Below, piece by piece: positions 11,071 to 22,628 of a stretch of 64,000 nt of DNA. Position 1 is the first letter of the stretch, and each line of letters begins with the position of its first letter. The position numbers and the translations under genes were made by a program. The stretch lies in NCBI RefSeq assembly GCF_902167145.1, contig NC_050096.1, positions 157,541,825 through 157,605,824 on the forward strand, read 5' to 3'. Source of the stretch: Zea mays. Lineage: Eukaryota; Streptophyta; Magnoliopsida; Poales; Poaceae. A model generated the notes under the pieces. It saw only the letters and a program-made list of their open reading frames with translations, did no database searches and had not been told where the DNA came from.

Positions 11071-11296
11071 TGAAAGGGAAATGTGCCCTTGGGATATTTC
11101 TAAGTTTTTTGTTGATTAAATGCCCAACCCATCACTTTGAACTAACATGCTACTGTGAGTATGAGCACAGGGTCAAAGAGAAGCAAATTGGGAGTGAATT
11201 GAACATTCTATTATTTTGGAGAAACGAAGGTATGATTCTAGCACTTAGTCAATTGTTCGTGTACTAATTGTTTCTGTATAAGTGCTAGGAGCCTTC
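11071..11296 (+). repeat. 5' LTR of copia C1, first segment
   Basis: Begins TGAAAGGGAAATG, the terminal sequence of the Opie/Ji-type LTRs seen (reverse-complemented) at 12621-12630 and 47636-47645. It is interrupted after 226 bp by element C2 and resumes at 47646. The presumed TSD on the left is ACAAT (11066-11070); its partner lies outside the window. Confidence 0.82.
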
Positions 11297-12630
11297 TGAA
11301 AGTCACCTAGAGGGGGGTGAATAGGCAAAACCTGGAAATTATAAACTTTGAACACGCACTTCACGCGAGGTTAGGGTTAGAAATAAATAACTGTGAATTT
11401 GGAGTGCGGAAGATAGTTCTTCTTGCTATGAGTTGATCAATCAATGCGGATAACTTTGGGAGCTAACTCAAAACAATGTGAGCAAGAGAACTTTGAGAGA
11501 GAGATAAGAGGAAAGAAACAAATCTAATGGTGATGATCAAGACAAATGAACACGGCAATTTGTTTCTCGAGGTTCGGTTCCAATGAACCTACTCCCCAAT
11601 GAGGAGGCCATAAAGACCGGGTCTATTTCAACCCTTTCCCTCTCTCAATCGGTCACCTAGACCAGTCGAGTGCTTCTTCTTAATCTCACAGGTCACTAAG
11701 ACCCCACAAGGATCACCACACAATTAGGTGTCTCTTGATTGCTTTACAAAACACTTGGAATGTTTAGAAGGAGAAGAAGAAAGCAACCAAGCAACAAGAT
11801 CAACAATTGAAATACAAATCATCCTGTCTTAAGTCACTAAACACTTTTGATCACTTGACTTGATTATGGCACTTGGAGAGGATTGAAGGCTTTGAATATG
11901 TCTTTGGAGTGTATTCTTTGCTCTTGTATTGAGTGTAGAGAGTGGAAACTTGGATTACTTGAATGGTGGTGGTTGGGGGGTATTTATATCCCCAACCACG
12001 ATTCTAGTTGTTGGCTGACTTCTCTATCGACCGGCACACTGGACAGTCCAGTGCGCACCGGACACTCCACTGTTCATTGTCCGGTGCGTGCCACGTCAGC
12101 CGCCCGTTGGGGTTTGTAGCTGTTGACCATTGAAGTCGTCTGTCTTTGTGGTGCACCGGACAGTCCGGTGGCACACCGGAAAGTCCGGTGGGACCTAACA
12201 TTATCGCAGACTGTCTCTAACCTTCTAACGCTTCAGACTGCGGTGCAGTCGACCGCAGTCGACCATTGGCGAAGTCGACCGTTGCTTTGTGGGCTCACCG
12301 GATAGTCCGGTGCACGCGGGACAGTCCGGTGACTTTTAGCTGAGGAGCGCTGCAAATTCCCGAGAGGAGCCAATTCGCTAGGTGCTTTAGCCTGGACACC
12401 AGACACTGTCCGGTGCACACTGCATAGTCCAGTGCGCCGCAGGCTGGTGCAAATCTGTTTTGCTCCATACTTCTAGAATTGCCCCATGGGTTGTTTTCCT
12501 TATATGTGACTGTGAACTTTATGCACCTGAGAAAAGATCAACTAGGCAAACTAGTTAGTCCATAAGGTTTGTGATGGTCGTCAAACACCAAAATCGATTA
12601 TAGCAAATGTTTGAGGTCATTTCCCTTTCA
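11297..12630 (-). repeat. 3' LTR of copia C2 (1334 bp)
   Basis: Shares its whole length with 46333-47645, for example CCTAG...GGGGGTGAATAGGC at one end and GAGGTCATTTCCCTTTCA at the other. It carries a block (about 12030-12435) of repeated CACCGGACAGTCCGGTG-like palindromes and GTCGAC motifs. Divergence from the 5' LTR looks like a few percent by eye, suggesting an insertion that is not very recent. Open frames within it on both strands are by-products of the palindromic block. Confidence 0.88.
12154..12170. repeat. perfect palindrome CACCGGAC-A-GTCCGGTG in the copia LTR
   Basis: Eight-base arms around a one-base centre. Many imperfect copies surround it at 12040-12435 and recur in the other two copia LTRs (about 47050-47460 and 47720-48065), so it is a family feature. 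It lies near the TATA-like part of the LTR and could be a protein-binding or hairpin-forming element; the function is not known to me. Confidence 0.7.
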
Positions 12631-13477
12631 ATCTCCCCCTTTTTAGTGATTGATGCCAACACAAACCAAAGCAAATATAAAGTAGAGAAATGTAGCTAGT
12701 TTGCATTTGTCAGATGTGCATAAGTTACTTTGAAATAAAATCAGTTCTAATCATGTGTGATTGTTTTGATATATTTAACATTTTGGACCACATTTGCACC
12801 ACTTAGCTTGTTTTTGCAAATCTTTTGGAAAGTCTTTTTCAAATTCTTTTGCAATTAGCTAATGGTATAAGAATATGATTTCTAAATCATTTTCAAGTTT
12901 TGAAAGATTCTCCCCCTTTTTCAAATGATTTTTCTTTGGCTAAAAAAAGCTCCCCCTGAAAAAGTTCTCCCCTTAGCTGTCAAGAGGGTTTTTGCAAATG
13001 ATTTCAATTTGAACAAAGTTTTTAGAAAATAGGGTGGTGGTGCGGTCCTTTTGCTTTGGCCTATTAATTTCACCTCCTTTGGCATTAAGCGCCAAAAATA
13101 GAGAAATCTAGAGGCCTTTACAAGAAAGATATGAAAGTAAGTACATGGGTAGGGCAAAGGATATATAATACCGATAGAGTCGTATTGGAAGCCTTGCCTT
13201 TGCGTAAAACTCCATTTCCCTTTCAATCTAAGACTAAGCATAGAAATACTCTTGGAAACACATTAGTCTTAGCTTTGGCACAAGAAGAATAAGAAATATG
13301 CATTTGTACCAAATGAATGAGATATGACATGATCAAAGGTATAAAATGAGCAATGTGTGCAAGATTTCAATCAATGTTTCGAGAATCTAAGGCATTTAGT
13401 TCATTCCTAAGCTTGCTAAAAGTCTTTTCATCTAGGGGATTGATGAAGATATCGGCTAATTGGTTGTGGGTGCTAAC
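12631..13477 (-). other. C2 polypurine tract and 3' non-coding region
   Basis: On the minus strand this lies between the RNase H end and the 3' LTR. The reverse complement of 12631-12645 is a purine-rich run beginning AAAAAGGGGGAGAT, the polypurine tract. The rest is T-rich on the plus strand with repeated CTCCCC blocks at 12910-12975. The frame at 12921-13241 has no recognisable domain and no membrane or envelope character, so I treat the stretch as untranslated. Confidence 0.65.
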
Positions 13478-13924
13478 TTAAACAATTTCGATATCCCCCT
13501 CTTGTTGGTGATCTCTCAGAAAGTGATACCAGATGTCTATATGCTTAGTGCGGGTGCGGCTGTGTTCAACGGGATTATCCGCCATGCAGATTGCACTCTC
13601 ATTGTCACATAGGAGAGGGACTTTGCTCAACTTGTAGCCATAGTCCCTAAGGGTTTGCCTCATCCAGAGTAATTGTGCATAACAATGTCCAGCAACAACA
13701 TACTCGGCTTCGGCGGTTGATAGAGCTACTGAATTTTGTTTCTTTGAAGCCCAAGACACTAGGGATCTCCCCAGACACTGACAAGTCCCTAATGTGCTAT
13801 TTCTACCAATTTTACAACCGACATAATCGACATCAGAATACCCGATTAGATCAAAGGTAGATCCCTTGGGGTACCATAGCCCAAACTTAGGAGTGTAAAC
13901 TAAGTATCTCATGATTCTTTTCAT
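13478..13924 (-). pseudogene. copia RNase H (C2)
   Basis: The minus-strand frame reads the RT connection block MKRIMRYLVYTPKFGLWYP, then RNase H: GYSDVDYVGCKIGRNSTLG, LVSWASKKQNSVALSTAEAEYV (with the catalytic Glu of the AEAEY motif) and LLCDNESAICMADNPVEHSRT, ending TKHIDIWYHFLRDHQQEGDIEI. The motif order and the SDVDYVG and AEAEY residues are intact. The first Asp is preserved. It is separated from RT upstream by a stop near 13925-13955, so it is part of a broken polyprotein. Confidence 0.86.
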
Positions 13925-13954
13925 GGCCCTAAGGTGAATTTCCTTAGGATTAGC

Positions 13955-15146
13955 CTAGAATATTGCACACATGCATACTGAAAGAATAATATCCGGTTGT
14001 GAAGCACATAAATATAGTAGAGATCCTATCATCGACCGATATACCTTTTGATCTACAGATTTACCTCCTGTGTCAAGGTCGAGATGCCCATTTGTTCCCG
14101 TGGGACACTTGATGGGTTTGGCATTCTTCATTCCAAACTTCTTGAGTATATCTTGAATGTACTTAGTTTGGCAGATGAAGGTGCCCTCTTGGAGTTCCTT
14201 GATTTGGAATCCAAGGAAATACATCAACTCCCCCATCATGGACATCTCAAATTTCAGTATAATAATCCTACTAAACTCTTCACAAGATGACTTGTTAGTA
14301 GACCCAAAGATAATATCATCAACATAAATTTGGCATATAAACAAGTCTTTGGAAATTGTTTTAGTGAAGAGAGTAGGGTCAGTTTTTCTGACTTTAAAAC
14401 CATTAGTGAGGAGAAAGTTCTTAGGCATTCATACCATGCTCTTGGGGCTTGTTTGAGCCCATAAAGTGCCTTTGAGAGCTTTAAACATGTGTAGGATACT
14501 CACTGTCTTCAAAGCCGGGAGGTTGTTCAACATATACCTCTTCCTTGATAGGGCCATTGAGGAAGGAACTTTTCACGTCCATTTGATACAACTTAAAGCC
14601 ATGGTAAATAGCATAGGCAAGTAATATTTGAATTGACTCAAGCCTAGCTACGGGTGCATAGGTTTCATCAAAATCCAAAACTTTGACTTGTGAATATCCT
14701 TTAGCAATAAGTTTGGCTTTGTTCCTAGTCACCACACCATGCTCATCTTGTTTGTTGCAGAATACCCACTTGGTACCTACAATATTTTGGTTAGGACATG
14801 GAACTAAAAGCCATACCTCATTCCTCGTGAAGTTGTTGAGCTCCTCTTGCATTGCCACCACCCAGTCTTGATCTATTAGTGCATCCTCTAACCAGTATGG
14901 CTCAATAGAAGACACAAAAGAGTAATGTTCACAAAAATAAGCAACTCGAGATCGAGTGGTTACCCCCTTGTGGATGTCACCAAGAATGGAGTTGATGGGG
15001 TGATCTCTTTGAATTGCTTGGTGGACTTTGATTTTGAATCTCTGCTCATCTTCCTTTTCTTGATCAACTTCATCTCCCCCTTGATCAATGTCTTCCTCTT
15101 GAGGTGGCTCATCATCTTGATCTTGATCCTCTTCTTCTTGAGCCAT
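13955..15146 (-). pseudogene. copia reverse transcriptase (C2)
   Basis: Two minus-strand frames make up the RT. The first (14481-15146) has an acidic Gln/Asp/Glu-rich linker, then [53 protein letters not shown] and [19 protein letters not shown]. The second (13955-14428) has the catalytic YVDDIIFGSTN and FLGFQIKELQEGTFICQ. The gap between them (14429-14480) loses part of the palm (the KALYGLKQAPRAWY block is only partly visible). The YVDD is intact but the frame is broken. Sequence style matches maize Opie/Ji (SIRE/Maximus group). Confidence 0.86.
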
Positions 15147-15477
15147 TTCCTAATCTTGAGTTGGTGGAGATGCTTGTATGGAAGATGATGGTTGATCTTG
15201 TGCTTTTGAAGGATCTTCGAGTTCTTTTGGACACACATCTCCAATGGACTTATTCCGTAGTGTGACGCATGGAGCCTCTTCATCATCTAATTCATCAAGA
15301 TCAACTTGCTCTACTTGAGAGCCATTAGTCTCATCATACACAATATCACAAGAAACTTCAACTAATCTAGTGGACTTGTTGAAGACTCTATATGCCCTTG
15401 TGTTTGAGTCATAACCAAGTAAAAAGCCTTCTACTGCTTTAGGAGCAAATTTTGAATTTCTACCTCTTTTAATAAGA

Positions 15478-15590
15478 ATAGAGCACTTGCCATATATGAT
15501 GTTTTAATAAGAATAAAGCTCTTTAAAAAACTCTAAAATAAGAATAGAGCTCTTTTAAAAAACTCTAAAATAAGAAACATTGGGCTTTTT
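15478..15590. repeat. short tandem duplication in C2 pol linker
   Basis: A unit of about 38 bp containing CTCTTTAAAAAACTCTAAAATAAG is present twice with small changes, next to runs of AATAAGAATA. It lies between integrase and RT of C2 and looks like local slippage or replication-repair duplication; it disrupts the polyprotein frame. Confidence 0.55.
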
Positions 15591-15639
15591 ACTGGTGTGG
15601 AGTTTATATGATGTTTTCTTAAGAATTCGGTGAAGGTAG

Positions 15640-16178
15640 AGTCGGTTGATGGAGTAGCAGGTGGTGTTAATCGCCTTCGCCCAAAACTGATCTGGTGTCT
15701 TGTATTCATCAAGCATGGTCCTTGCCATCCAAGAGAGTCATATTCTTTCTCTCCATGACACCGTTTTGTTGAGGTGTGTACGAAGAAGAGAACTCATGCC
15801 TGATGGCCTCTTCCTCAAAAAATCCTTCAATTTGAGAGTTCTTGAACTCCGTTCCATTGTCGCTTCTAATCTTCTTGATTCTCAATCCGAACTCATTTTG
15901 AGTCTGTCTCAAGAATTACTTTAAGGTCTCTTGGGTTTGTGATTTTTCCTACAAAAATAACACCCAAGTGAAGCGAGAATAATAATCCACAATTACAAGA
16001 CAATACTTACTCCCGCCGATGCTTATGTAAGCAATCAGGGCGAATAGACCCATGTGGAGTAGCTCAAGCGACCTCTCGGTCATCATGATGTTCTTGTGTG
16101 GATGATGAACTCCAGCCTGCTTCCCTGCTTGACATGCGCTACAAATCCTGTCTTTCTCAAAGTGAACATTGGTTAGTC
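15640..16178 (-). pseudogene. copia integrase core (C2)
   Basis: On the minus strand the region begins with the zinc-domain end CSACQAGKQAG and runs into YCLVIVDYYSRFTWVLFL. The frame 15709-15912 contains KKIRSDNGTEFKNSQIEGF (second catalytic Asp) and SSSYTPQQNGVMERKN (catalytic Glu). The usual first Asp context LLHMDLFGP reads LLHMGLFAL, so the first catalytic Asp appears to be Gly. Stops between about 15912 and 15950 split the core. Confidence 0.8.
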
Positions 16179-16529
16179 CTAAAATTTGTTCCTCTTTAGA
16201 AGCTTGTGAAGATTCTTCATTCCAACATGAGCAAGTCGGCGATGCCAGAGCCAGCCCATGTTAGTCTTAGCAATTAAGCAAGTGTCTAGTTTAGCATCGT
16301 TATCATTGAAATCAACTAAATATAGCTGACCATCTAACACTCCCTTAAAAGCTATTGAATCATCACTTCTTCTAAAGACGGTAACACCAATATCAGTAAA
16401 TAGACAGTTGTAGCCCATTTTACATAATTGAGAAACATAAAGCATGTTGTCATCTAAAGAATCTACAAGAAAAACATTAGAAATGTAATGGTCAGGAGAT
16501 ATAGCAATTTTACCTAATCCTTTGACCAA
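16179..16529 (-). pseudogene. copia pre-integrase domain (C2)
   Basis: The minus-strand frame has the copia 'gag-pre-integrase' signature WLWHRRLAHVGMKNLHKL at its end, with the zinc-binding His residues. It is preceded by VFLVDSLDDNMLYVSQLCKMGYNCLF, the region that links protease to integrase. It follows the protease relic directly. Confidence 0.82.
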
Positions 16530-16559
16530 ACCTTGATTTCCATCCCCGAATGTGATTGC

Positions 16560-16680
16560 GCTTTGGGGATCATCATTTTTCTAACATGAGAACATCATAC
16601 TCTCCCCTGTCATATGGTTTGTGCACCCGCTCTCGATTATCCAACTTGATTCGCTGGATGCATAAACCTACAACACAGAT
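16560..16680 (-). pseudogene. copia aspartic protease active-site region (C2)
   Basis: On the minus strand the sequence reads SSWIIESGCTNHMTGESMM. In intact copia elements this is IIDSGCTNHM, so the catalytic Asp is Glu here. A stop follows within about 10 residues. This part has no ATG and is too broken to form a long frame, but the motif is unambiguous. Confidence 0.72.
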
Positions 16681-17496
16681 TTAGGCCATGTTTTAGGTAC
16701 CCAAACGGTCTTGGGTCCTTTTACATTAGAAACAAGCACCTTGGGTACCCAAACACAAGTCTTTGGGTTCTTGTGTTTGCCCCCAACATATTTGACAACT
16801 ACCTTGCCCGATTTGTTAGTAAGCACAAATGATGCATCAAAAGTCTTGAATGAAATGCTATGTTCATTTGATGTATTAACAATCTTTTTATTAGGCATTT
16901 TGATATGAGTTGTATGCCTAGAGCTAGAAGCCTCATTACTATAAATAAAAGCATGATGAGAAACAGAATGAGATTTCTTCGCATGAATCTTTCTAATCTT
17001 GTGCTTAGGATAGTTTTCAGGATATAAAATGTAACCTTCTCTATCTTGAACCATGGGTCCTTGCCCTTGATAAAATTAGAAAGCTTGTTTCTAGGGACAT
17101 TAAGTTCGACGTTGCTTTGGCTCCCAAGATGGAAGCCAATGCCATCCTTAATGCCAGGGCGTCTCCCATTATAAAGCATATTATGAGCAAATTTAATTTT
17201 TTTCATTTTCTAGCTCATGCTTGGCAATTTTAGCATTTAATTTAGTTATGTGATCATTTTGTTCTTTAATCATAGCAAGGTGTTCATTCATAGCATCAAT
17301 GTTAACATCTCTACATCTAGTGCAGATAGTAATGTGATCACTATTGTAGATGTAGAAACTTTGCAAACATTCAATTCCTCAATCTTAGCAATTAAATTAA
17401 CATTTTAAGTTCTAAGACAAGAAATTGAATCATTGCACATATCTAGCTCTTTAGTCAAGTTTTAGCATTTTTCAACTTCAAGAGCATAAGCATATT
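16668..17496 (-). pseudogene. copia gag/protease linker region (C2)
   Basis: Minus-strand frames at 17054-16668 and 17206-17054 contain FAHNMLYNGRRPGIKDGIGF and a Val/Lys/Pro-rich repeat around KTCVWVPKVLVSNVKGPKTV. This arrangement is familiar from the C-terminal gag region of Opie/Ji-type elements. Between 17207 and 17496 the coding trace is lost in stops (a Leu/Lys/Glu-rich coiled-coil segment is suggested). No catalytic motif is present. Confidence 0.6.
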
Positions 17497-18502
17497 TTAG
17501 CTTAACAAATTTTTTTTTTCCTTAACGAGCAAGTCCCCTTGGCATTCCAAGATCTCATCCTTCTCGTTAAAGGTTTTTATTAATTCATTAATTTTCTTCT
17601 TTTGTTCTATTGTAAAGTTTGCAAAAATAGAAGTCAAGTCATCATCATTTTCACTAGAGCTACCCTCATCATCGGATGTAGTGTATTTGGGGGCATCTCT
17701 ATAATGTACCTTCTTTTTTCTATCCTTGGCCATGAGACATTTGTGGCCAACATTGGGGAAGAGAAGGCCTTTGTTGATGACGATGTTGGCGACATCCTCG
17801 TCAGAGGAGGAGTCATTGGAACTCTCATCGGAGTCCCATTCCCATCCCATGTGCGCCTCACCACCCTTCTTATTGTAGTATCTTTTCTTTTCCATCTTCC
17901 TCTTCCCTTTCTTATTATCGTCCCTATCACTGTCACTTGTATATGGACATTTTGCAATATAATGACCCGACTTACCACACCTGTAGAAAACCCTCTTGGA
18001 GCGGGGTTTGTAGACCTTCCCCTTACTTTGTTTGAGGATTTGCTGGAAGCTCTTGAGGATAAGAGCCATCTCCTCGTTGTCAAGCTTGGAGGTGTCGATT
18101 GGGAGCCTACTTGTTGGTGTAGGCTCTTCCTTCTTTTATTCTGTTACCTTGAATGCAACGGGTTGTACCTCGGGTGTGGAGGTAGCGCCTTGGTCCAATA
18201 TGACAATATGTTTGGAATCTTTGATCATAAGTTCAAAGCTCACAAACTTGTCAATCACCTCATCTAGAGACATCTGTTTATACCTAGGATCTCCATGAAT
18301 TAATTGCACTTGAGTGGGGTTACGAAAGACAAGAGATCTTAGAATAACCTTGACCATTTCATGGTCATCACACTTGGTGCTCCCGAGGTTGCGGACTTGG
18401 TTCACCATTGCCTTGAGCCGGTTGTACATTTCTTGTGGCTCTTCTCCCTTGTTGAAGATGAACCGACCAAGTTCTCCCTCGATCGTTTTCTGCTTAGTGA
18501 TC
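17497..18502 (-). pseudogene. copia gag: nucleocapsid and capsid part (C2, right edge cut by G1)
   Basis: Minus-strand capsid residues include EMYNRLKAMVNQVRNLGS and QVQLIHGDPRYKQMSLDEV (from 18429 leftwards). The zinc knuckle VFYRCGKSGHYIAKC lies near 17950-17990, with the first Cys of the usual CFxCG block replaced by Tyr-Arg-Cys order. An Asp/Ser-rich acidic tail (DSDESSNDSSSDED) follows. The gag frame is cut at 18502 by insertion of G1 and resumes at 26252. Confidence 0.82.
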
Positions 18503-19181
18503 TGTTGTTCCTTGTTCTCAAATGCTATACATCAAGAACAAAGCAACACAACTTGTTAATGATTAAAGACCTTCATCCTTTGAAGCATTATCTCCTTTGG
18601 GATATAATGATCTTCAGACGAAGGTCATGAAGGAAATACCTTCATAATTTCAATGAACAAATATAAGTGAGGGTACATGAAACATAAAAGAATATAAATA
18701 ATAACTATGAACCATTGAGCTATTTATATTCTTATTTTATGAACATGAATAAACATCAACAACATTTATATTACATTGATACCTTCGGCTTGTCAGAAGG
18801 TGAAAATGCGAGAATGACACAAGAGTGATTACAATCCAGCGTGAATAGTACGGTGTTACTGTTCATCTATTTATAGGCACGGGGCGCAGCCCGGATAAGA
18901 TTACATTCATGCCCCTAACATCTACTCTTAATCATAATGCAAACTAACAAGGACTAAGTAGTCTTTTCCCCCTTAGGCCGGTTTCGTCCTTCATCTTCGC
19001 TATCATACCAAACCGAAGCTTCTTTAGCCATAGCTTCGGCGTCCATCCATGTTGCCTTCGAGCTATATCCTCATATCACACCTTCATCCCAAAGCCAAAG
19101 CTTCTTGTAATAGTCAGTCATACTGGAAACATATGGTTAGTCACGTTTTTGAGGACCTTCGGAATAGGAAGGCCCCCAACA
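18503..19181 (-). repeat. 3' LTR of G1 with adjoining polypurine tract
   Basis: It runs TGTTGTTCCTTGTTC...GCCCCCAACA and matches 25083-26251 over its length, apart from the solo LTR nested there. Directly to the right, GTATCCCCTCGCAG (19182-19195) is, on the minus strand, a purine-rich CTGCGAGGGGATAC: the polypurine tract of a minus-oriented element. Confidence 0.88.
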
Positions 19182-19338
19182 GTATCCCCTCGCAGTATGA
19201 ATTTGTTTCTTTGTAACAAGTTTAGACTGCGACGTGAACAAAGGCCTTTAGCCGAAGGTCCAAAAAAACACCTTCCCTTCGCTAGAATAGCGAAAGACAC
19301 TGACACGTAGGACCTACCAAGTCGTGAGGCGCTAGGCA

Positions 19339-19346
19339 TATAAATA
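19339..19346 (+). promoter_or_regulatory. TATA box of the G1 aORF
   Basis: TATAAATA on the plus strand, 130 bp before the aORF start at 19476, within the internal region of G1 and not in the LTR. G2 and G4 have a TATATAA at the corresponding place before their aORFs, so the extra gene seems to have its own promoter facing against the element's main transcript. Confidence 0.6.
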
Positions 19347-19475
19347 GGGACTCGCATTGATGGCATTTGTTGTGCCATCTCAGCTACTTGCGCTATTTTA
19401 GACATTCTAAATTCTCTTGTTCTGCCGAGTTTTATTTGAGTTTTAAGCTTCGGCAATCGTGCAACCGTTGTCTAA

Positions 19476-22400
19476 ATGGCTGAAGAGAAGAAGATTGCTG
19501 ACCCTGCATTGGCCGAGTTTTATGAAGCTATGGAGAAGACAAATACAGAGAAGAATACCAATGAGATGCTAGCTGGGTTATCTAAAGATTCTAATGATAG
19601 TGAAAATTTTGATTTAGAAAGTGGAAATGAAGGTGCCGAAGATCGGCCCTGGCGGCCAAGTCATACCAGCTTCGGTAAATCAACCATTAAACAAAGCCAG
19701 ATTGATGCAATGAAAGGAAGATACTTTCGCGATATTTCTATCGTGAGGGCTGGAGGAGATAGCAGTGCCCCTGTACCCGAAGCTGACGAAGTGGTTGTGT
19801 ACAAGAGCTTTATGAAAGCAGGGCTTCGATTCCCTCTGAACAAATTTTTAGTTGAAGTTTTAAAAACTTCTGAAATTTACCTTCATCAGATTACCCCCGA
19901 AGCTATCATTAGAATGGGGATTTTCGTTTGGGCCATGAGGAGCCAGGGTTTGGAGCCGAATGCAAGAAGCTTCTGCAACATGCATGAACTATCATATGAG
20001 ACGAAGGCTACTGGCAAGGAGCAATATTATAATAATTTTGGTTGTTATGGCTTCGTGCCTCGCTCTGATGTGAGCTATCTCGTCCCAACATTTTGGAAGA
20101 GGTGGCCAGGAGCCTGGATGCAAGAGTGGTTTTATATGAAGAACAACTGAGTTGAAAGAGAAGATATAAATGGGGTCATTCAACGCCCTATCTGGTCTCG
20201 CTTCGGCATTAGGAGGCCAGCCACTATCCTTGGAGATGATATTCAAGCATGCCAGACGGCTTTTAACACGGTATGCACTTATATTGGCACTAGGGACTTA
20301 GTCCAGGAGCATATTGCTTTCAGAGTGTGGCCTCTTGGAAGTGGCTGGAGATGCCGAAGGTAGCTGCTATCGAGTCTAGTCCAGGCAGTTTAGTTTATCT
20401 GAAATACACCTTCAGATACAGAGATCAGTTCGATGAGCCGAATGATGACTGGTTGGATTGTATTGAGGCAACTAGTGATGAATTACTTGGGGCCTACACA
20501 AGGGCCAAAGATGATGCCATGACATTGGCCTTCGGAGGGCGAGGCAAGAAGAGATTGAACAGGGTTTTTGATGTAATTGGCTTCGTGTACCCAGACTATT
20601 GTTATCCCTCATGAAAGCAAGGAAAGAAAAGAAAGGTTGCTGCTTCAGCAATCTCTGCTATGCCGAAAGGGAAAAAGGTCAAGGTTCTGACACACCGACC
20701 CAGGCACTCTGAGACGGCCGAAGTGCCAAAGCTTGCTAAAGGGTCTTCTGCCGCTAAGCCAAGTCATCCCGCTACTGCCGAAGCCACAACAGGATCAGCC
20801 GAAGAGCCAAATCCAAAGACAACAGTGGAGGAGCCAAAAGCCGAAACCGCCGATGTGCCGAAGTGTCCTGCCGAAGCTAGGGCAAAAACGGTCGAGCCAG
20901 AATTGAGGAAATCGGGAGAGGTATAAAAAATTCCTGCAGTAACTCCAAAGAGGAGGAGAATGGCCAGCATACTAGACGCTGTCATGGGGTCGACAAAGGT
21001 ACCAACTCCTGCCTCTATAGAAGTGCCCAGCATGAGTGAGAAAAATATAAAGGAGAGTGTCGAAGCTGTTGTAACTCGGGTTGAGGCTGAAGCTGGGCCC
21101 TCAGTTTCCGCAAAAACAGGGCCTGCGGAACTTTTTGAAAAGGATGCTGAACAAGGGCCCTCGGATGCTGCAAAAGCTCTGTTATGTTACCGTTAGAAGA
21201 AGGGAGAACCAACAAAGAATCTAAACTCTCTGCCGCCGAAGCTTCTACAGAGGGATTGTAATTTATAGTGCGCCACGCGGCAGGGGAAAAGCTATCAGAG
21301 GAACAGATTGCCGAAGCTGTGCAATATGCTAAAGATTTGAAGTATCCCCCAGGATCCCTTGTGTTCAATGGCACTGACGAAGAATATTTTTTGTACTGCC
21401 TCCCGGACAACAAGGAAATATCTGTTTGCCAGGAGATGGCAGAAAATATAGGATTCCCCAAGCTAGAGCTTGGCCTGTGTGCCATGTCGAAGGATGGCCT
21501 TGCAGACAATCTTGCCTATAACAGTCTGAAGGTGAAGATGTTTTAGCTTATACGTAGAGTATTTTTTGTGTCTTTTCCTTATTATTGTGTGCCGATCCTT
21601 CATTTTTTGTAGGGCTTAATTCTAAGCAAGGCTTTAAGGGCACAAAATAAAGCGGAAGACGAAAGCTGCCAAATAGCCCTCAGGAACCTTTGGTCAGAAG
21701 TTATTACACTAAGAAACGAGGCACTTGAAAAAGATAAAATACTGCTTTCCTTAGTAGATAGGTTGAAGAGCAATGAAGGAAAGCTTAATGCACAATCCGA
21801 AGCTCATAAAGCCGAAGTTGAAGATCTTCAGAAAAAGCTTGCCAAAGCTAATGAAAATTTTGAACCCACAAAGGGAAAGCAAGAGATAAGTGAATGGACA
21901 AGTGCTAGGCTGGAAAGAATGTGGAGGAGCGAATGAGTCCTAGGAGAGATGCTATGAGAAATCCTTAGATTGCGCCAAGAAACTGAAAGACAACTTTGCC
22001 AAGGTGGGTGCATACTCATCGGAGCAAAAGTTTATTCGAGGAGATCCCGAAGGAGTCATTAAATGGATCAGGGAAGAGGGTGAAGCTTTTGAAGAAATTC
22101 TTAGCGACCATGGGGATTTTTGTGCCTTCGCCTGTGCTCGTGGAGTTGCAGCGATTCTGGATAAAACTGGTTGTGAACACGTTAAAGCTGCAGCCCAGGC
22201 AGAAACCGTCTTCTCCATAGACAACACGAAGGAGCCTTCGACCAAAGCTACTTTGATGGGCAGGAAATTTTCTTCCAATGTTTGGATGAAAGGTGGCCGC
22301 GAGATAGCCGACGAAGCTATAAAGAAAAACAAAAAAGAATCCCATGATGCCCGAGAAGAAGCTAAACGAGCCGAAGAGGCTGTTGAGCGCGCAAGGCATA

Positions 22401-22628
22401 TATGTATTATTACTGAATTTTAGCTTCAGTGTTTGTTTCTGGCTTCGGATTAACAACTTGTTCTTTATTACAGCTGAACTTTCACCGCCACGTGAGCCAT
22501 AAGATCCCGAGGCCGATCCAGCCATGAAGGCAGCATTAGAAACAATAAGGATTGCCGAAGAAGCCGTTGACGAAGCTGTCAACAAACTCCTGAATGAAGC
22601 TGCCGAGAAAATATTAAAGGAAGATTGA
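19476..22628 (+). pseudogene. reverse-oriented extra gene (aORF) of G1, PF04195-like
   Basis: This runs opposite to gag. The N-terminal ~100 residues are acidic. They are followed by a globular region (residues 110-225) with LRFPLNKFLVEVLKTSEIYLHQI, IRMGIFVWAMRSQG and WMQEWFYM, which resembles the 'putative gypsy type transposon' family (PF04195). A Lys-rich, then Ala/Glu/Pro-rich spacer of AEVPK-type repeats follows, then a conserved block (LKYPPGSLVFNGTDEEYFLYC) and coiled coils. Introns are apparent at 21532-21612 and 22404-22473, both GT-AG. Damage: TGA at 20148, a frameshift near 20345, a stop at 20612, a TAA at 20924 and frameshifts near 21195 and 21930. The product's function is unknown. 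The start was chosen because it follows the TATA box and begins the conserved frame. Confidence 0.75.

Noticed and set aside
12921..13241. 106-residue minus-strand frame as a possible envelope-like gene of C2
   Set aside because: It has no signal peptide or transmembrane pattern and no known motif, and it lies in the 3' untranslated region before the polypurine tract.
17602..18298. Plus-strand hydrophobic frames (221 and 88 residues) resembling membrane proteins
   Set aside because: They are antisense shadows of the Lys/Asp/Ser-rich copia gag on the minus strand.
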